A stretch of 64,000 nucleotides of DNA from Deinococcus koreensis (GTDB lineage: Bacteria; Deinococcota; Deinococci; Deinococcales; Deinococcaceae): positions 868,001-932,000 of the forward strand of contig NZ_PPPD01000001.1 of assembly GCF_002901445.1 (NCBI RefSeq). The letters are read 5' to 3'. A program made the position numbers and the translations under genes. Under the pieces are notes generated by a model. That model did no database searches, was not told the origin of the DNA, and saw nothing but the letters and a program-made list of their open reading frames with translations. Positions 34,993 through 44,357 of this stretch are shown one piece after another (position 1 is the first letter of the stretch; every line of letters begins with the position of its first letter).

Positions 34993-35382
34993 GCCGGACA
35001 GCGCGAGCATCAAAACCCTTGTGATCCGACAGCAGAGGAGGATTTTCCGTTGCGCTGGGGCAACAGCGAAACTTCCGGGATGGTGTGCGAGATGGCGCTA
35101 CGTAAACCCCTCTGCTTCGCAGCTCTCCGAGTCCCCTTAGAAGAGAGGCAAGGAAAAGCCCGACTGGTACGCTTTTCCTGGCTCCCTTCTAAGGGGAGCT
35201 GGCTGTGAAGCAGACTGGCTGGTACAGCTCCGCAGGAGAGGGGTCGCCTTGCCGCCCACTCCTCAGAGCGCCCACTCAACTTCGCGGTCGCCGTTCCTAC
35301 AGGCCGGGAGAGATGTTTCGCCTCGCTCAACATCACACGCCATCGTGACGAGCCCTGTCCTCAACTCCCGTCCCACACAACT
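34993..35382. repeat. Non-coding region with a long imperfect inverted repeat
   Basis: No gene is seen. Bases 35107-35243 form a dispersed element: ctctgcttcgcagctctccg, agtccccttagaagag, aaggaaaagc on the left pairs with gcttttcctggctccc and ttctaaggggagct on the right (about 25 of 30 positions), with an outer CTGCTTC/GAAGCAG pairing. Similar pieces occur at 14647-14731 and 44421-44500. At 35270-35335 gttgagcgaggcgaaac read on the reverse strand may be a second repeat type (translation LSEAKHLSRP in one frame). Confidence 0.6.
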
Positions 35383-35420
35383 AAAAAGGAGGGTCGCCCA
35401 CCTACGCGGGCCACCCTCCT
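35383..35420 (-). terminator. Terminator of the SRPBCC gene
   Basis: Reading leftward, GGAGGGTGGCCCGC pairs with GGGCGACCCTCC and is followed by TTTTT. It begins 12 bases after the stop codon at 35432. Confidence 0.82.
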
Positions 35421-35431
35421 CCAGCACCTGC

Positions 35432-36079
35432 TTACGCCTGGGCGCTGCTGCCCTCGAAGACGGTCTTGAACTTCTGCAGGTCTTCGGCGATCTGCTGGCT
35501 GGGCTCCTCGCCGAACAGCTTGGCCACGGCGGCGCCCAGCGGGCCGGCGGGCGGCCGGTACGAGAGGGCCACGTGGATGCGCGTGTGGCCGCCCGGCAGT
35601 TCCTCGAACTGCACGCTGCCGGCGTTATCCACGGTGGCGCCGGGGAGCGAGTGCCAGCCGATGCGCTGGCCGGGCTTGTCGTTCACGATCTCGGCTTCCC
35701 ACTCGACGTGCGTGCCCAGCGGCGCCTTGGCCACCCAGCGGCTGCGCTTGTCGTCCAGGGTGGTCACGCTTTCCAGGTGGCTCATGATCTGCGGCAGGTT
35801 CTCCAGCTTGCGCCAGTAGTCGTAGACCTGCTGCGGGGAACGCTCGACCACCACGCTGTGCTCGACGAAGATCGGCTTGGAGGCGGTCGAGTTGCCGCTC
35901 AGCCCGGCGGCGGCCATCACCGGATCGTTCCCGGTGGCGGCGCGGTAGGCCAGGTAGCCCCCCACGGCGGCCATGCCGATCCCCAGCACCCCACGCTTGC
36001 GAAGACCCATCAGCAGCAGAGCGCCGCCTGCGGCCCCCGTCATCATTCGAGTCTGATCCATTCCAGTCTGGTTGGTCAT
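35432..36079 (-). CDS. SRPBCC (START-like) protein with N-terminal membrane segment
   Basis: Protein of 215 residues. Residues about 10-50 are two short hydrophobic, Gly-rich segments ([31 protein letters not shown]), so the N-terminus is probably membrane-bound. The rest is a SRPBCC/polyketide-cyclase-like domain: [80 protein letters not shown]. Such domains bind hydrophobic ligands; no enzyme activity is implied. GGAGG precedes the ATG at 36079. Confidence 0.82.
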   Translation of the reverse strand: MTNQTGMDQTRMMTGAAGGALLLMGLRKRGVLGIGMAAVGGYLAYRAATGNDPVMAAAGLSGNSTASKPIFVEHSVVVERSPQQVYDYWRKLENLPQIMSHLESVTTLDDKRSRWVAKAPLGTHVEWEAEIVNDKPGQRIGWHSLPGATVDNAGSVQFEELPGGHTRIHVALSYRPPAGPLGAAVAKLFGEEPSQQIAEDLQKFKTVFEGSSAQA

Positions 36080-36176
36080 GCTTGATCCTCCGTAAAGGGC
36101 AGTGTAGACGCGCCGTCAGTGGGACATGTGAAGCCTTGCCCAACTTCACATAAACGCGGGTCGGACGCGGCCCGGC

Positions 36177-36386
36177 TCACTCAGGGCCGGTGTCCTGCAC
36201 GTGCTGGCGCTCGATCTCCTCGGTGGCGGCGCGATCGGCCGGGGTGGCCGGGCCACCCTGCATATTGGGATCGAGGTTGGTGTTCACGCCGTGTGTGGAG
36301 GCGTCGCCGCCGCCGTGTGTGTCCATCGTTTCCGGCGTGCTGACGCCCGTGCCCTGCTCCGTGGTCTGCGGTTTCTCCTGTCCCAT
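36177..36386 (-). CDS. Small hydrophilic disordered protein
   Basis: Frame of 69 residues beginning MGQEKPQTTEQGTGVSTPET, rich in T, G, D and E, with no cysteine or hydrophobic core, so probably unstructured. The start at 36386 is favoured by GGGGAGGA eight bases upstream; an upstream in-frame ATG at 36440 has no such site. No family recognised. It resembles small stress- or desiccation-linked hydrophilic proteins only in composition. Confidence 0.6.
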   Translation of the reverse strand: MGQEKPQTTEQGTGVSTPETMDTHGGGDASTHGVNTNLDPNMQGGPATPADRAATEEIERQHVQDTGPE

Positions 36387-36631
36387 TGCCGAGTCCTCCC
36401 CTGTGCTGCCGGATGGCGGTGCTAGGTGCCCTGCGTTCATGCTGAGGCCAGCCGGGGCGCCCCGAGTGTGGAGCAGGTCAACCCCCCCTCACGTGGGAAC
36501 TGGCTCACATGGGAAATGAGCGGGGACGGATACAGAGCTTCCGATCAGTGGGTGAAAAGGTGATGGATCGACAATTCGGCCATCCACTCCACCCTCCGTT
36601 CACCTTGAAGGTGCTTACATAGAGGTTCCCC

Positions 36632-37177
36632 ATGCGCATTCCACTGGCCGCCCTGTGCCTGACGCTCCTGTTTCCCGCCCAAACCGCCCAGGCCAGTTCC
36701 AGTCGGCCCAGCGCCAGTCAGCCCAGCACCAGCCGGCCCAGCCCGTTCCAGAGCTTCGTGGGCCGTTGGGCAGGAAACCTCGAATATCAGGACTACGGCG
36801 CCGACCGGCGGGTAAAAATTCCCGTGCAACTGACGATCACAGCCAGCGGCACCGACAGCGCCCGCTGGCTCTTCAGCTACGACGATTTCGGCACGACCGT
36901 GAGCAGCGACGAGACGCACCGCTGGGCCACCGGCACCTACACCGTGAAGACTGCCGGGCAGCCCACCACGCAGACCTTCAGGAGCACGACCTTCGCGGCC
37001 CTCGCCAGACCGGGTGGACAGGCCACGCTGCTGGGCAGCGAGCTGGAAAACGGCGTGAAGGTCGAGGTTCGCCGCACGCTGCGCCTGGGTGCGAGAACGC
37101 TGGTGACCCTGACCGAGACGCGCCAGCCGGGCGGAGACTTCCGCTTCCGCAACCAGAGCAGCTACACGCGCAAGTAG
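36632..37177 (+). CDS. Secreted hypothetical protein
   Basis: Protein of 181 residues. Signal peptide [20 protein letters not shown], then a Ser/Pro spacer built on the words [13 protein letters not shown], then a beta-rich domain of about 135 residues ([63 protein letters not shown]). The pattern recalls small lipocalin-like beta barrels, but I cannot name a family. AGAGG lies about seven bases before the ATG. Confidence 0.75.
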   Translation: MRIPLAALCLTLLFPAQTAQASSSRPSASQPSTSRPSPFQSFVGRWAGNLEYQDYGADRRVKIPVQLTITASGTDSARWLFSYDDFGTTVSSDETHRWATGTYTVKTAGQPTTQTFRSTTFAALARPGGQATLLGSELENGVKVEVRRTLRLGARTLVTLTETRQPGGDFRFRNQSSYTRK

Positions 37178-37226
37178 AGCCGCCCCGTCTGTTCCCTCCG
37201 CTGGGACACCAGCCACCGCCATGCTC

Positions 37227-37232
37227 TAGGCT
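37227..37232 (+). promoter_or_regulatory. Leaderless -10 box TAGGCT
   Basis: TAGGCT ends six bases before the ATG at 37239 of the DMT transporter, which heads a likely two-gene operon with the fused ABC transporter. Confidence 0.5.
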
Positions 37233-37238
37233 CAGGCC

Positions 37239-38174
37239 ATGCGCCCGGCCGCTCCCTCCCCTGCTCCTGCCCCTGCGGCGCCCCAGACCGGCCGACTGGA
37301 CGCCCTCTCGCTGGGGGCGATCCTGGTCACCATCGTGTTCTGGGCCTCGGCCTTCGCGGGCATCCGCGCCGGGCTGGAGGCCTTCACGCCCGGCCACCTC
37401 ACGCTGTACCGCTTCGGGGTCGCGGCGCTGGCGCTGGGGCTGTACGCGCTGGTGGCCCGCATTCCGCTGCCACCCAGGGACGTGCTGGCGCGCATCGCGC
37501 TGCTCAGCTTCTCGGGGATCACGCTGTACCACGTCTGCCTGAACTACGGCGAACTCAGCGTGCCTGCCGGCACCGCCAGCCTGATCATCGCGGCGGGGCC
37601 GGTGATCACGGCGCTGCTCGCCACGCGCTTCGGCGGCGAGCGCCTGAACGCGCTGGGCTGGCTGGGCACGCTGGTCAGCCTGGGCGGCGTCACCCTGATC
37701 GTGCTGGGCAGCGGCGAGGGCCTAAGCTTCACGCGCGGGGCGCTGCTGATCCTGGCGGCGGCCCTGTTCACCTCGCTGTACTTCGTGTTCCAGAAACCGC
37801 TGCTGAAGACCATGAACCCGCTGCACTTCACGGTCTGGTCGCTGATCCTGGGCACCGTGCCCATGCTGGTGTTCCTGCCGGGTTTCGTGGGTCAGCTGCG
37901 CGCCGCGCCGCTGGAGGCGCATCTGGCCGTGATCTACATTGGTCTGTTCCCGGCGGCACTGGCCTACCTGACCTGGACCTTCGCACTCTCGCGGGTGGGG
38001 GCCAGCACGACCACCTCGTTCCTGTACGTCTCGCCGGTCTTCGCCATTCTCATCGCCTGGGTCTGGCTGGGCGAGGTTCCCAGGCTGGTCACGCTGCTGG
38101 GCGGCGCGGTGGCGATCGCCGGGGTGGTGCTGGTGAACACCCTGGGCCGCCCGAAGGCCCCGGTGAAGGCGTGA
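37239..38174 (+). CDS. EamA/DMT-superfamily transporter
   Basis: Membrane protein of 311 residues with ten helices in two EamA repeats. Marks: [58 protein letters not shown] in the first repeat, and the [29 protein letters not shown] end of the second. Such proteins export amino acids, nucleosides or other metabolites; the substrate is unknown. A Pro/Ala-rich tail precedes the first helix. Its TGA overlaps the GTG of the next gene, so the two are translationally coupled. Confidence 0.88.
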   Translation: MRPAAPSPAPAPAAPQTGRLDALSLGAILVTIVFWASAFAGIRAGLEAFTPGHLTLYRFGVAALALGLYALVARIPLPPRDVLARIALLSFSGITLYHVCLNYGELSVPAGTASLIIAAGPVITALLATRFGGERLNALGWLGTLVSLGGVTLIVLGSGEGLSFTRGALLILAAALFTSLYFVFQKPLLKTMNPLHFTVWSLILGTVPMLVFLPGFVGQLRAAPLEAHLAVIYIGLFPAALAYLTWTFALSRVGASTTTSFLYVSPVFAILIAWVWLGEVPRLVTLLGGAVAIAGVVLVNTLGRPKAPVKA

Positions 38175-39655
38175 CCGAGGGAACACCTGGGGGCACGCCC
38201 CCCATCCAGCTGCAGGACGTGACCCTGCGCCTGGGCGGCGAGACCATTCTGGACGGCGTGACGCTGGACGTGGAGCGCGGCGAGTTCCTGGCCCTGATCG
38301 GCCCCTCGGGCGGGGGCAAGAGCACGCTGCTGCGGGTGATCTCGGGGCTGCTCCGTCCCGAGAAGGGCCGCGTGGTGGTGCAGTCCGCCCCAGCGCTGGT
38401 CTTTCAGGACTACCGCCTGCTGCCCTGGCGCACGGCGCTGCGCAACGTGCAGCTTCCGGCCGATCTGGGCGCGGGCGGCGGCCTGGAGGCGCACGAGGCG
38501 CTGCATCTGGTCGGTATGGACGGTTACGCGGACTACTACCCGGCGCAGCTCTCGGGCGGGATGCGCGCGCGGGTGGCGCTGGCCCGCGCGCTGGCCCAGA
38601 GCGGCGACGTGCTGCTGCTCGACGAACCCTTCGCGGCGCTGGACGCCCTGGTGCGCGAGCGCTTCAACGCCGAACTGCTCAAGGTTCATCAGAAGACCGG
38701 GCGCACCACCGTGCTGGTCACGCACTCCATCCGCGAGGCGGTCTGGCTGGCCGACCGGGTGGCGGTGCTGCGCGGCGGCCGGATCGTGGAGGTACTGGAC
38801 ACCCGCGGCGAGGGCCGGGTCAGCGCCTACACCGACGGCCTGGAGCGGCACCTGCGGGCCGTGCTGGGCGCCGGCGACTCGACCCGCATCCGAACCGAGG
38901 CGCCCGAACGCTTCGGCTGGTCGCGCCTGCTGCCGCTGCTGGCGATCGCGCTGGGGCTGCTGCTCTGGCAGCTCACCGCCGCGCGGGTGGACGACCGGCT
39001 GGTCTTCCCCTCGCCGGCCGACGTCTGGGCGAGCTACGTGACACACGCGCCCACGCTCTGGCGGGCCTTCGGGATCACCACCGGCACGGCGCTGCTGGGC
39101 GCGCTGACCGGGGGGCTGGTCGGCCTGCTGCTGGGCTACCCGATCGCCAAATCGCGCACGCTGGAGCGCTTCCTGAGCCCCTTCATCGTCGCCTCGCAGA
39201 GTACGCCCATCGTGATCCTGGCGCCGTTGCTGGTGCTGGTGCTGGGCTTCGGGCTGTGGCCCGCCGTGGTCGTGTCGTCGCTCAGCGCCCTGTATCCGCT
39301 GCTGGTCGCCACGATGGTCGGCGTGCGCGAGGTCGACCGGGCCTACCACGAGGTCTTCAGCTCGCTGCGGGCCACCTTCTGGCAGCGCCTGACCCACCTG
39401 GAGCTGCCCGGCGCCCTGCCGGTGCTGCTGGGCGGCCTGCGCCTGTCGGTCAGCCTCGCGACCATCGGGGCGGTGGTGTGGGAGTTCACCGATTCCAACC
39501 AGCAGGGGCTGGGCTTCCAGGTGCAGCGGGCCGGCTACAACTACGAAAAACCGCTGCAGTACGCCGCCATCGCCCTGCTGGTGCTGTTCGGGGTGCTCAC
39601 CTACACGGTCATCACGACCCTGGAACGGCGGGTCATGCGTAGGCGTGGACGCTGA
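38171..39655 (+). CDS. One-chain ABC importer: NitT/TauT ATPase fused to SsuC-like permease
   Basis: Protein of 494 residues joining two components that are normally separate. Residues 1-235 are an ATPase: Walker [10 protein letters not shown] at 44-52, Q-loop [11 protein letters not shown], signature [17 protein letters not shown], Walker [15 protein letters not shown]-loop [14 protein letters not shown]. Residues about 245-490 are a permease with six helices and the EAA loop ([39 protein letters not shown]). The class transports nitrate, sulfonates, thiamine precursors or similar. No binding protein gene is adjacent; the orphan one at 3129 is of the right family. GTG start overlaps the upstream stop. 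Confidence 0.9.
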   Translation: MTEGTPGGTPPIQLQDVTLRLGGETILDGVTLDVERGEFLALIGPSGGGKSTLLRVISGLLRPEKGRVVVQSAPALVFQDYRLLPWRTALRNVQLPADLGAGGGLEAHEALHLVGMDGYADYYPAQLSGGMRARVALARALAQSGDVLLLDEPFAALDALVRERFNAELLKVHQKTGRTTVLVTHSIREAVWLADRVAVLRGGRIVEVLDTRGEGRVSAYTDGLERHLRAVLGAGDSTRIRTEAPERFGWSRLLPLLAIALGLLLWQLTAARVDDRLVFPSPADVWASYVTHAPTLWRAFGITTGTALLGALTGGLVGLLLGYPIAKSRTLERFLSPFIVASQSTPIVILAPLLVLVLGFGLWPAVVVSSLSALYPLLVATMVGVREVDRAYHEVFSSLRATFWQRLTHLELPGALPVLLGGLRLSVSLATIGAVVWEFTDSNQQGLGFQVQRAGYNYEKPLQYAAIALLVLFGVLTYTVITTLERRVMRRRGR

Positions 39656-39675
39656 ACGCGGCTTCTCCCCCACGC

Positions 39676-39681
39676 TAGGCT
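39676..39681 (+). promoter_or_regulatory. Leaderless -10 box TAGGCT
   Basis: TAGGCT ends seven bases before the ATG at 39689 of the Nudix gene. Confidence 0.5.
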
Positions 39682-39688
39682 GGCCCCC

Positions 39689-40099
39689 ATGAACAGGCCG
39701 ACTGCGTGCGTGGGCGCGCTCGTGTGGGGAACGGACGGACGGGTGCTGCTGGTCCGCACGACCAAGTGGCGCGGGCTGTGGGGCGTGCCGGGCGGCAAGG
39801 TCGAGTGGGGCGAGACCCTCCTGGCCGCCGTGCAGCGCGAATTCCGCGAGGAGGTCGGCCTGGAGCTGCATGACGTGCTGTACGCGCAGACCCAGGAATC
39901 GGTGCTCTCGCCTGAGTTCCACGCAGAAGCTCACCTGCTGCTGGTCGACTTCTTCGCCTCCACGACCGGGCACACGGTCACGCCCAACGAGGAGATTGAG
40001 GAGTGGGCCTGGGTCTCGCTGCAGGAGGCGCTGGACTACCCGCTGAACACCATCACCCGCACGCTGGTGGAGCTGGCCGTGCAGCGGGAGCGCGCATGA
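39689..40099 (+). CDS. Nudix hydrolase
   Basis: Enzyme of 136 residues that hydrolyses a nucleoside diphosphate linked to another group. The Nudix box is complete at residues 36-58: G, five residues, E42, seven residues, [10 protein letters not shown]-terminal strand [20 protein letters not shown] and the W-rich loop [11 protein letters not shown] are typical of small MutT/NUDT-like members. Deinococcus is rich in Nudix genes; the substrate cannot be told. Its stop overlaps the ATG of the following SDR gene (ATGA). Confidence 0.92.
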   Translation: MNRPTACVGALVWGTDGRVLLVRTTKWRGLWGVPGGKVEWGETLLAAVQREFREEVGLELHDVLYAQTQESVLSPEFHAEAHLLLVDFFASTTGHTVTPNEEIEEWAWVSLQEALDYPLNTITRTLVELAVQRERA

Positions 40100-40821
40100 C
40101 TTCGGGGCGCGGCACGGCCCTGGTCACGGGCGCGGCGCGGGGCATCGGGCGGGCGCTGGCGGTGGCGCTGGCCCAGGAGGGCTACCACGTCGCCGTCCAT
40201 TACCGCTCCAGCGAGGCCGATGCCCAGGAGACCGCCCGACTCTGCCGCGAGGCTGGCGTTCAGGCGGTCGTGCTGCCCGCCGACGTGACCGTGCCGGCCC
40301 AGGCCCGGCAGCTCGTCCGGGACGCCCACGCAGCCTTTGCGGACTCGCCGCTGGCCGTGCTGGTGAACAACGTCGGCAATTACGTGCACCGGCCGCTGCT
40401 GGACACCACGGACGCCGAGTGGGCCGACATGCTGGGCAGCAACCTGACTTCCACCTTCGCCACCTGCCAGGAGGCGGCGGGGCTGATGAAGGCGGCGGGC
40501 TTCGGGCGGATCGTGAACCTGGGCTACGCCGGGGCCCGCAACGTGCTGGCGCGACCGGGGATCGTGCCCTACGTGATCGCCAAGGCGGGCGTGCTGCACC
40601 TGTCGCGCTCGCTGGCGGTGGCGCTGGCGGGCACGGGGGTGAGCGTGAACGTGGTCTCCCCCGGCGTGATCGAGACCAGCGTCAGCCAGCCGCTGCGCGA
40701 GATCCCGGCCGGACGGCTGGGCACGGTGCAGGAGCTGGTGGACGGCGCCCTGTACTTCGTGCGGGCCAGCGACTACGTGACCGGCCAGGAACTGGAGATC
40801 GCCGGCGGCTGGAACCTGTAG
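40096..40821 (+). CDS. Short-chain dehydrogenase/reductase, catalytic Ser not seen
   Basis: Rossmann-fold oxidoreductase of 241 residues. Cofactor motif [17 protein letters not shown] at 11-27, with HYRSSEADA after the second strand favouring NADPH, NNVGNY (NNAG-like) at 91, and the catalytic Y159-x-x-x-K163. The usual Ser about 13 residues before the Tyr is not there: the stretch reads [11 protein letters not shown]. That makes a normal FabG reaction doubtful; pteridine-reductase-like or altered activity are options. C-terminal [12 protein letters not shown] fits the classical SDR end. It is coupled to the Nudix gene by ATGA. Confidence 0.86.
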   Translation: MTSGRGTALVTGAARGIGRALAVALAQEGYHVAVHYRSSEADAQETARLCREAGVQAVVLPADVTVPAQARQLVRDAHAAFADSPLAVLVNNVGNYVHRPLLDTTDAEWADMLGSNLTSTFATCQEAAGLMKAAGFGRIVNLGYAGARNVLARPGIVPYVIAKAGVLHLSRSLAVALAGTGVSVNVVSPGVIETSVSQPLREIPAGRLGTVQELVDGALYFVRASDYVTGQELEIAGGWNL

Positions 40822-40830
40822 ACCTGTAGA

Positions 40831-41301
40831 TCAGGAAGCCGAGACCGTGAGATTCAGGGTGGAGCGGGACTGCCGGGGCAGAGGCAGATCGGCGCTGCGG
40901 TAGAGCAGCCTGCCCGCGCTGTCCACGATGCGGCAGCGCACCACGTAACGGCGCCCGCTGCTCAGGCGGCCGGCGCTGAAATAGAGCTGGTACGGCGTGC
41001 TCAGGCGGCTGGTGCCGAATTCCGCGCTGGCGAGGCTGCCCGACCCCCCGACCTCCTCCACCGTGACCCGGATCCGGCTGCCGGCGGGCAGGCGCTGGCC
41101 TTCCTGGCCCGTGCCGATGCGCCCGCGCAGTTCGTACATGCCGGCGGGAACAGCTTCCCAGGTGTATTCCGAAGGGCCGGAGCGGGCTGGGGCGCTGGCA
41201 GGCGGCGACGGCGTCAGCGTGACCTGCCCGATGCGGGTCTGGGCAGACGCGGGAAGCAGAGACAGGACGAGCAGGGGGAGCAGAACAGTAACAAATTTCA
41301 C
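40831..41301 (-). CDS. Secreted YbaY/YscW-like small lipoprotein-type domain
   Basis: Protein of 156 residues. Signal peptide MKFVTVLLPLLVLSLLPASA followed by QTR; no lipobox Cys, so it is secreted and free. The rest is a beta sandwich with features of the YbaY/YscW family: YELRGRIGTGQEGQRLPAGS, IRVTVEEVGGSGSLASAEFG, TPYQLYFSAGRLSSGRRYVV, RCRIVDSAGRLLYRSAD. The family is linked to outer-membrane assembly or stress in some bacteria, but the function here is unknown. The start is GTG at 41301 (AGGAG is only one or two bases away, so it may be leaderless). Confidence 0.75.
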   Translation of the reverse strand: MKFVTVLLPLLVLSLLPASAQTRIGQVTLTPSPPASAPARSGPSEYTWEAVPAGMYELRGRIGTGQEGQRLPAGSRIRVTVEEVGGSGSLASAEFGTSRLSTPYQLYFSAGRLSSGRRYVVRCRIVDSAGRLLYRSADLPLPRQSRSTLNLTVSAS

Positions 41302-41388
41302 ACTCCTATCCTGCCCCGCTTTCCTGATCCCCGTGTGAAGTGGCCCGCGACCCGCGTAGACAGGCCGGGCGGTGGGCGAAGATGGGGT

Positions 41389-42024
41389 GTGTCCACGTCC
41401 ATCCTGCCGCTGACCCACCACGACGACGCCCTGCTTCACCTCGCCCGCGACCCGGTGATGGCCTTGGTCACCGCGCAGGTGGGCCCGCTGCCGGTGCTGG
41501 CGCCCACGCCCGACCCCTTCGGCACGCTGGTGCGCTCGGTGAACGGGCAGCAGCTCTCGGTGAAGGCCGCCGCCTCCATCCACGCCCGGCTGGTGGCCCA
41601 CCTGGGCGAGGTCACGGCGCCGGCCCTGCTGGCCGCGCCGGGCGAGGAACTGCGCGCGCTGGGCCTGTCGTGGGCGAAGGTTCGTACCGTCAAGGCCATC
41701 GCCGAGGCCGCTCAGACCGGCGCGGTGGATTTCGCCCACCTGTCCACACTGGACGACGAGGAGATCATCCGCGAGCTGCTGCCGCTGCCCGGCATCGGCC
41801 GCTGGACGGCCGAGATGTTCCTGATGTTCGCCCTAGCCCGCCCCGACGTGTTCAGCATGGGCGACCTGGCCCTGCGGCAGGGGCTGGCGCGCCTGTACCC
41901 GGACACGCCGGGCGCCGAGGTGCTGGCCGGCTGGGCGCCCTACCGCACCCTGGCCGCCCGCTATGTCTGGGCCGACTACACGCGGCTGCAGTCGGGCCAG
42001 AAGTCTGGGGGCGCGCCGCTGTAG
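41389..42024 (+). CDS. DNA-3-methyladenine glycosylase II (AlkA-type)
   Basis: Base-excision repair enzyme of 211 residues that removes alkylated purines. The helix-hairpin-helix is LPLPGIGRWTAEMFLMFAL at about 131-149, and the catalytic Asp is D159 in FSMGDLALRQG. N-terminal helices include RSVNGQQLSVKAAASIHARL. No iron-sulfur cysteines are present, as expected for AlkA rather than EndoIII. Short bacterial AlkA proteins of this length lack the extra N-terminal domain of the E. coli enzyme. Start is GTG at 41389; it is the only in-frame start close to the fold. Confidence 0.92.
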   Translation: MSTSILPLTHHDDALLHLARDPVMALVTAQVGPLPVLAPTPDPFGTLVRSVNGQQLSVKAAASIHARLVAHLGEVTAPALLAAPGEELRALGLSWAKVRTVKAIAEAAQTGAVDFAHLSTLDDEEIIRELLPLPGIGRWTAEMFLMFALARPDVFSMGDLALRQGLARLYPDTPGAEVLAGWAPYRTLAARYVWADYTRLQSGQKSGGAPL

Positions 42025-42033
42025 GAGGGGCGA

Positions 42034-42735
42034 TCAGTCCTCGGGCGCCTTCTCCTGCGCGGCCTGCCACGCCTCGTACCCGATCCGGTCGACCGTGAAG
42101 GTGCCCCGCGTGGTCGTGTAGCCGCCCCGGCCCCCCATGCGGCCGATCAGGTCGAGCGCCGCCGTGTCCACGTGATGCTTCCCGGCGTCCTGCACGGCGT
42201 CCGAGCGCAGGGTCAGGCCCAGCACCTCGCCCAGGATGATGCGGGTGCGGCCGATCAGCACGGTCTGGACGTGGCGGCATTCCAGGGCGGCGGGGCTGGC
42301 GGCCACGCGCGGCGTCCGAACCTGGATGCCGGGCACGAGCGCGATGTCCAGCGTCTCCGGCTCGCCCAGGTGCCGTGGGAAGTCGGTGGCGGTGGCGTTC
42401 ATGGTGGCCGCCAGCGCCGCGCTGACCAGATTCACGGTGAATTCGCCGCCGGAAGCCACGTTCAGCGCGGTGTCCTTGGGCGTGCCGTCGGCGCGGTCGC
42501 CGGGCGCGAAGGCCACCACGGGCGGGTCGGAGCCCAGCAGGTTGAAGAACGAGTACGGGGCGAGATTAACCGTGCCCGTCTCCGACACCGTGCTCACCCA
42601 GGCGATCGGGCGGGGCACGACGCTGGCGGTGAGCAGCTTGTAGCGCGCGGCCTGCGGAAGCGCCGTCAGGTCGAAATACGTGGACTCGGGAGCCGTGGAG
42701 TCGGGAGCGGGGATGAACTCCGGGGGGTTGGTCAT
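42034..42735 (-). CDS. Flavin reductase-like FMN-binding protein
   Basis: Split-barrel flavoprotein of 233 residues. Marks: LTASVVPRPIAWVSTVSETG, NLAPYSFFNLLGSDPPVVAF, the family's start of the FMN-binding strand pair, then ASGGEFTVNLVSAALAATMN. Members act as flavin reductases for two-component monooxygenases or have unknown roles. An N-terminal 20-residue tail is probably disordered. TAGGCT ends five bases before the ATG. The gene ends 10 bases from the AlkA gene, tail to tail. Confidence 0.88.
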   Translation of the reverse strand: MTNPPEFIPAPDSTAPESTYFDLTALPQAARYKLLTASVVPRPIAWVSTVSETGTVNLAPYSFFNLLGSDPPVVAFAPGDRADGTPKDTALNVASGGEFTVNLVSAALAATMNATATDFPRHLGEPETLDIALVPGIQVRTPRVAASPAALECRHVQTVLIGRTRIILGEVLGLTLRSDAVQDAGKHHVDTAALDLIGRMGGRGGYTTTRGTFTVDRIGYEAWQAAQEKAPED

Positions 42736-42740
42736 GGCTC

Positions 42741-42746
42741 AGCCTA
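42741..42746 (-). promoter_or_regulatory. Leaderless -10 box TAGGCT
   Basis: On the reverse strand TAGGCT ends five bases before the flavin reductase-like ATG at 42735. Confidence 0.5.
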
Positions 42747-42759
42747 GCGGGGTTCCGCC

Positions 42760-43935
42760 CTATTCGAGCCGCTGCACCTTCAATCTCCAGTGCCCGGCCT
42801 CCAGTTCGCGCCAGGCGACCAGCACGCCCCCCGGCCCGGCCGCCAGACTGGCGTGGTCGGTGTCGGCGCGGGGGTCGGCGTTGAGTGGCCCGCCCAGCGG
42901 CAGCCAGCGGCCGGCCTCCCAGCGGGCGGCGTGCACCCCTCGCGCCCCGTCGGGCCCCTGGTTCCAGGCCACCACCGCCCGGCCCTGTGGATCGAAGCCC
43001 AGCGACGCCGAGGACGCCAGCTGTCCCGGCACGCTGACCGGCCCGCCCAGCCGCTGCCACGTCTGCCCGTTCCAGCGTGAGACATACAGGACGTCCAGGC
43101 CGTTCAGGTCTTCGAGCCACGCCACGACCGGGCGCTCGGCCGGGTCGACCCTTAATCTGGGCAGGAAGATGAAGGTGCGGGGATTCACGTTCAGCCTCCC
43201 GCCCACGGTCTGCCAGCGCACGCCGTCCCAGACGCGCACCCACAGGTCGGACTGGGTGGTCGCGCCCTCCACGTAGGCGACCATGACCCGTCCGCCCACC
43301 GCCGCCACAGAGGGCATGAAGGCCGGGCGCCGGAGGTCAAGGTTGAGGTACGGCGTGGCCTGCCAGCCGCTCCCCGTCCACCGCCGCAGGGAGACCACGC
43401 TGGGGTAACGCCGCGAGCCCGTACCGATGTCGGTCCAGCCCACCAGCGGCCGGTTGTCCGGCGAGGCCGCGAAGGAGCGCGAGCGGCCGGCGTCCGAGAG
43501 GTTGCGGCGCAGGGCATAGGGCGTGGGGCTCGTCCAGGCCCCCCCCTGCCAGTTGGACATCAGGTACGAGTCGATGTGCGCCAGACCGCTGCCCTCCTCC
43601 CAGGCCAGCCAGACCGAGCCGTCGGCGCCCGGATGCACCGTGGGCTTGGCGGCGTTGAAGGGCGCGTTCTCGTTGACCACGCCGCCCAGGGGCTCCCAGG
43701 CCAGTCCCCGGAGCCGCGCGGCGTGGAGCTGTTCGGCGGGGTGCCCACCGGCGCGGTTCGTCCGCTCGACCCAGGCCACCACGGCGTTCCCCCGGCCGTC
43801 CGTGCCCGCCGCGACCGCCAGCACGGGGTCAGGGCCCGTGGGAGAGCTCAGGCCGGGAGCACCGCCGGCCTCGCCGGCCGGGAGGAGCAGGGAACCGAAC
43901 AGGGTGAGGGCCAGCCAGTGGGCGCGGTTACGCAT
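42760..43935 (-). CDS. Secreted beta-propeller-like hypothetical protein
   Basis: Exported protein of 391 residues. Signal peptide MRNRAHWLALTLFGSLLLPA with likely cleavage after GEAGG or GGA. About seven repeats of the form 'G.A.VAWxE...  xxxRWxGxxWxxLGG' can be picked out: VVAWVERTNRAGG, VWLAWEEGSGLAH, VVSLRRWTGSGWQATP, LWVRVWDGVRWQTVGG, LYVSRWNGQTWQRLGG, VHAARWEAGRWLPLGG. This gives a blade-like pattern, so a seven-bladed propeller is likely. Function unknown. GGAGGAACC precedes the ATG at 43935. Confidence 0.8.
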   Translation of the reverse strand: MRNRAHWLALTLFGSLLLPAGEAGGAPGLSSPTGPDPVLAVAAGTDGRGNAVVAWVERTNRAGGHPAEQLHAARLRGLAWEPLGGVVNENAPFNAAKPTVHPGADGSVWLAWEEGSGLAHIDSYLMSNWQGGAWTSPTPYALRRNLSDAGRSRSFAASPDNRPLVGWTDIGTGSRRYPSVVSLRRWTGSGWQATPYLNLDLRRPAFMPSVAAVGGRVMVAYVEGATTQSDLWVRVWDGVRWQTVGGRLNVNPRTFIFLPRLRVDPAERPVVAWLEDLNGLDVLYVSRWNGQTWQRLGGPVSVPGQLASSASLGFDPQGRAVVAWNQGPDGARGVHAARWEAGRWLPLGGPLNADPRADTDHASLAAGPGGVLVAWRELEAGHWRLKVQRLE

Positions 43936-44013
43936 GGTTCCTCCATGTCTGGTCATTCTGAGCCGGCAGACCACGGCTGGCAACGGTCAGACCACCCATA
44001 GGGCCTGGGGCGG

Positions 44014-44019
44014 TAGCAT
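44014..44019 (+). promoter_or_regulatory. Leaderless -10 box TAGCAT of xseB
   Basis: TAGCAT ends six bases before the GTG at 44026. Confidence 0.5.
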
Positions 44020-44025
44020 GGCGCC

Positions 44026-44271
44026 GTGAGTTCAGACGCCGCCCTCTCCTACCGCGAGGCCTACGCCACCCTGTCGCGCATCGCGGCCGAGCTGGAAAGC
44101 GGCGAGGCCGACCTCGACCGCGTGCTGCCGCTGCTGGAGGAAGCGCGGGTCGCCTACGCCGGGTGCCGCGACCGCCTGGAAGCGGTGCGCGCCGTGCTGG
44201 CCGGCACCTGGGCCGACGAGGGTTCAGACGACGAGGCAGATGCAGACGAGTACGACGAGGATGAAAGCTGA
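44026..44271 (+). CDS. xseB: Exodeoxyribonuclease VII small subunit
   Basis: Protein of 81 residues, subunit of exonuclease VII, which degrades single-stranded DNA in repair. Typical sequence: SYREAYATLSRIAAELESGE, DLDRVLPLLEEARVAYAGCR, then an acidic tail (EGSDDEADADEYDEDES) longer and more acidic than in many species. The large-subunit gene xseA is not adjacent. Start GTG at 44026 with a TAGCAT box at leaderless distance. Confidence 0.9.
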   Translation: MSSDAALSYREAYATLSRIAAELESGEADLDRVLPLLEEARVAYAGCRDRLEAVRAVLAGTWADEGSDDEADADEYDEDES

Positions 44272-44357
44272 CCTGAGTCCGGGCGCCATCCGGTACTGCT
44301 CCAGGGAAGGGAAAGCCCTTCACGCCGTTCAGGGTGACAGCCGAAGGAACCGGTCTC
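44272..44357. other. Short non-coding spacer
   Basis: Holds cttcacgccgttcagggtga at about 44308-44335, a word that on the reverse strand reads VTLNGVKG in one frame and resembles common dispersed repeat translations in this group. Otherwise nothing is recognised before the MITE-like element. Confidence 0.3.

Noticed and set aside
37964..39973. 669-codon open frame antisense to the fused ABC transporter
   Set aside because: Same reason: no domain, biased composition, and complete overlap with a gene of clear function.
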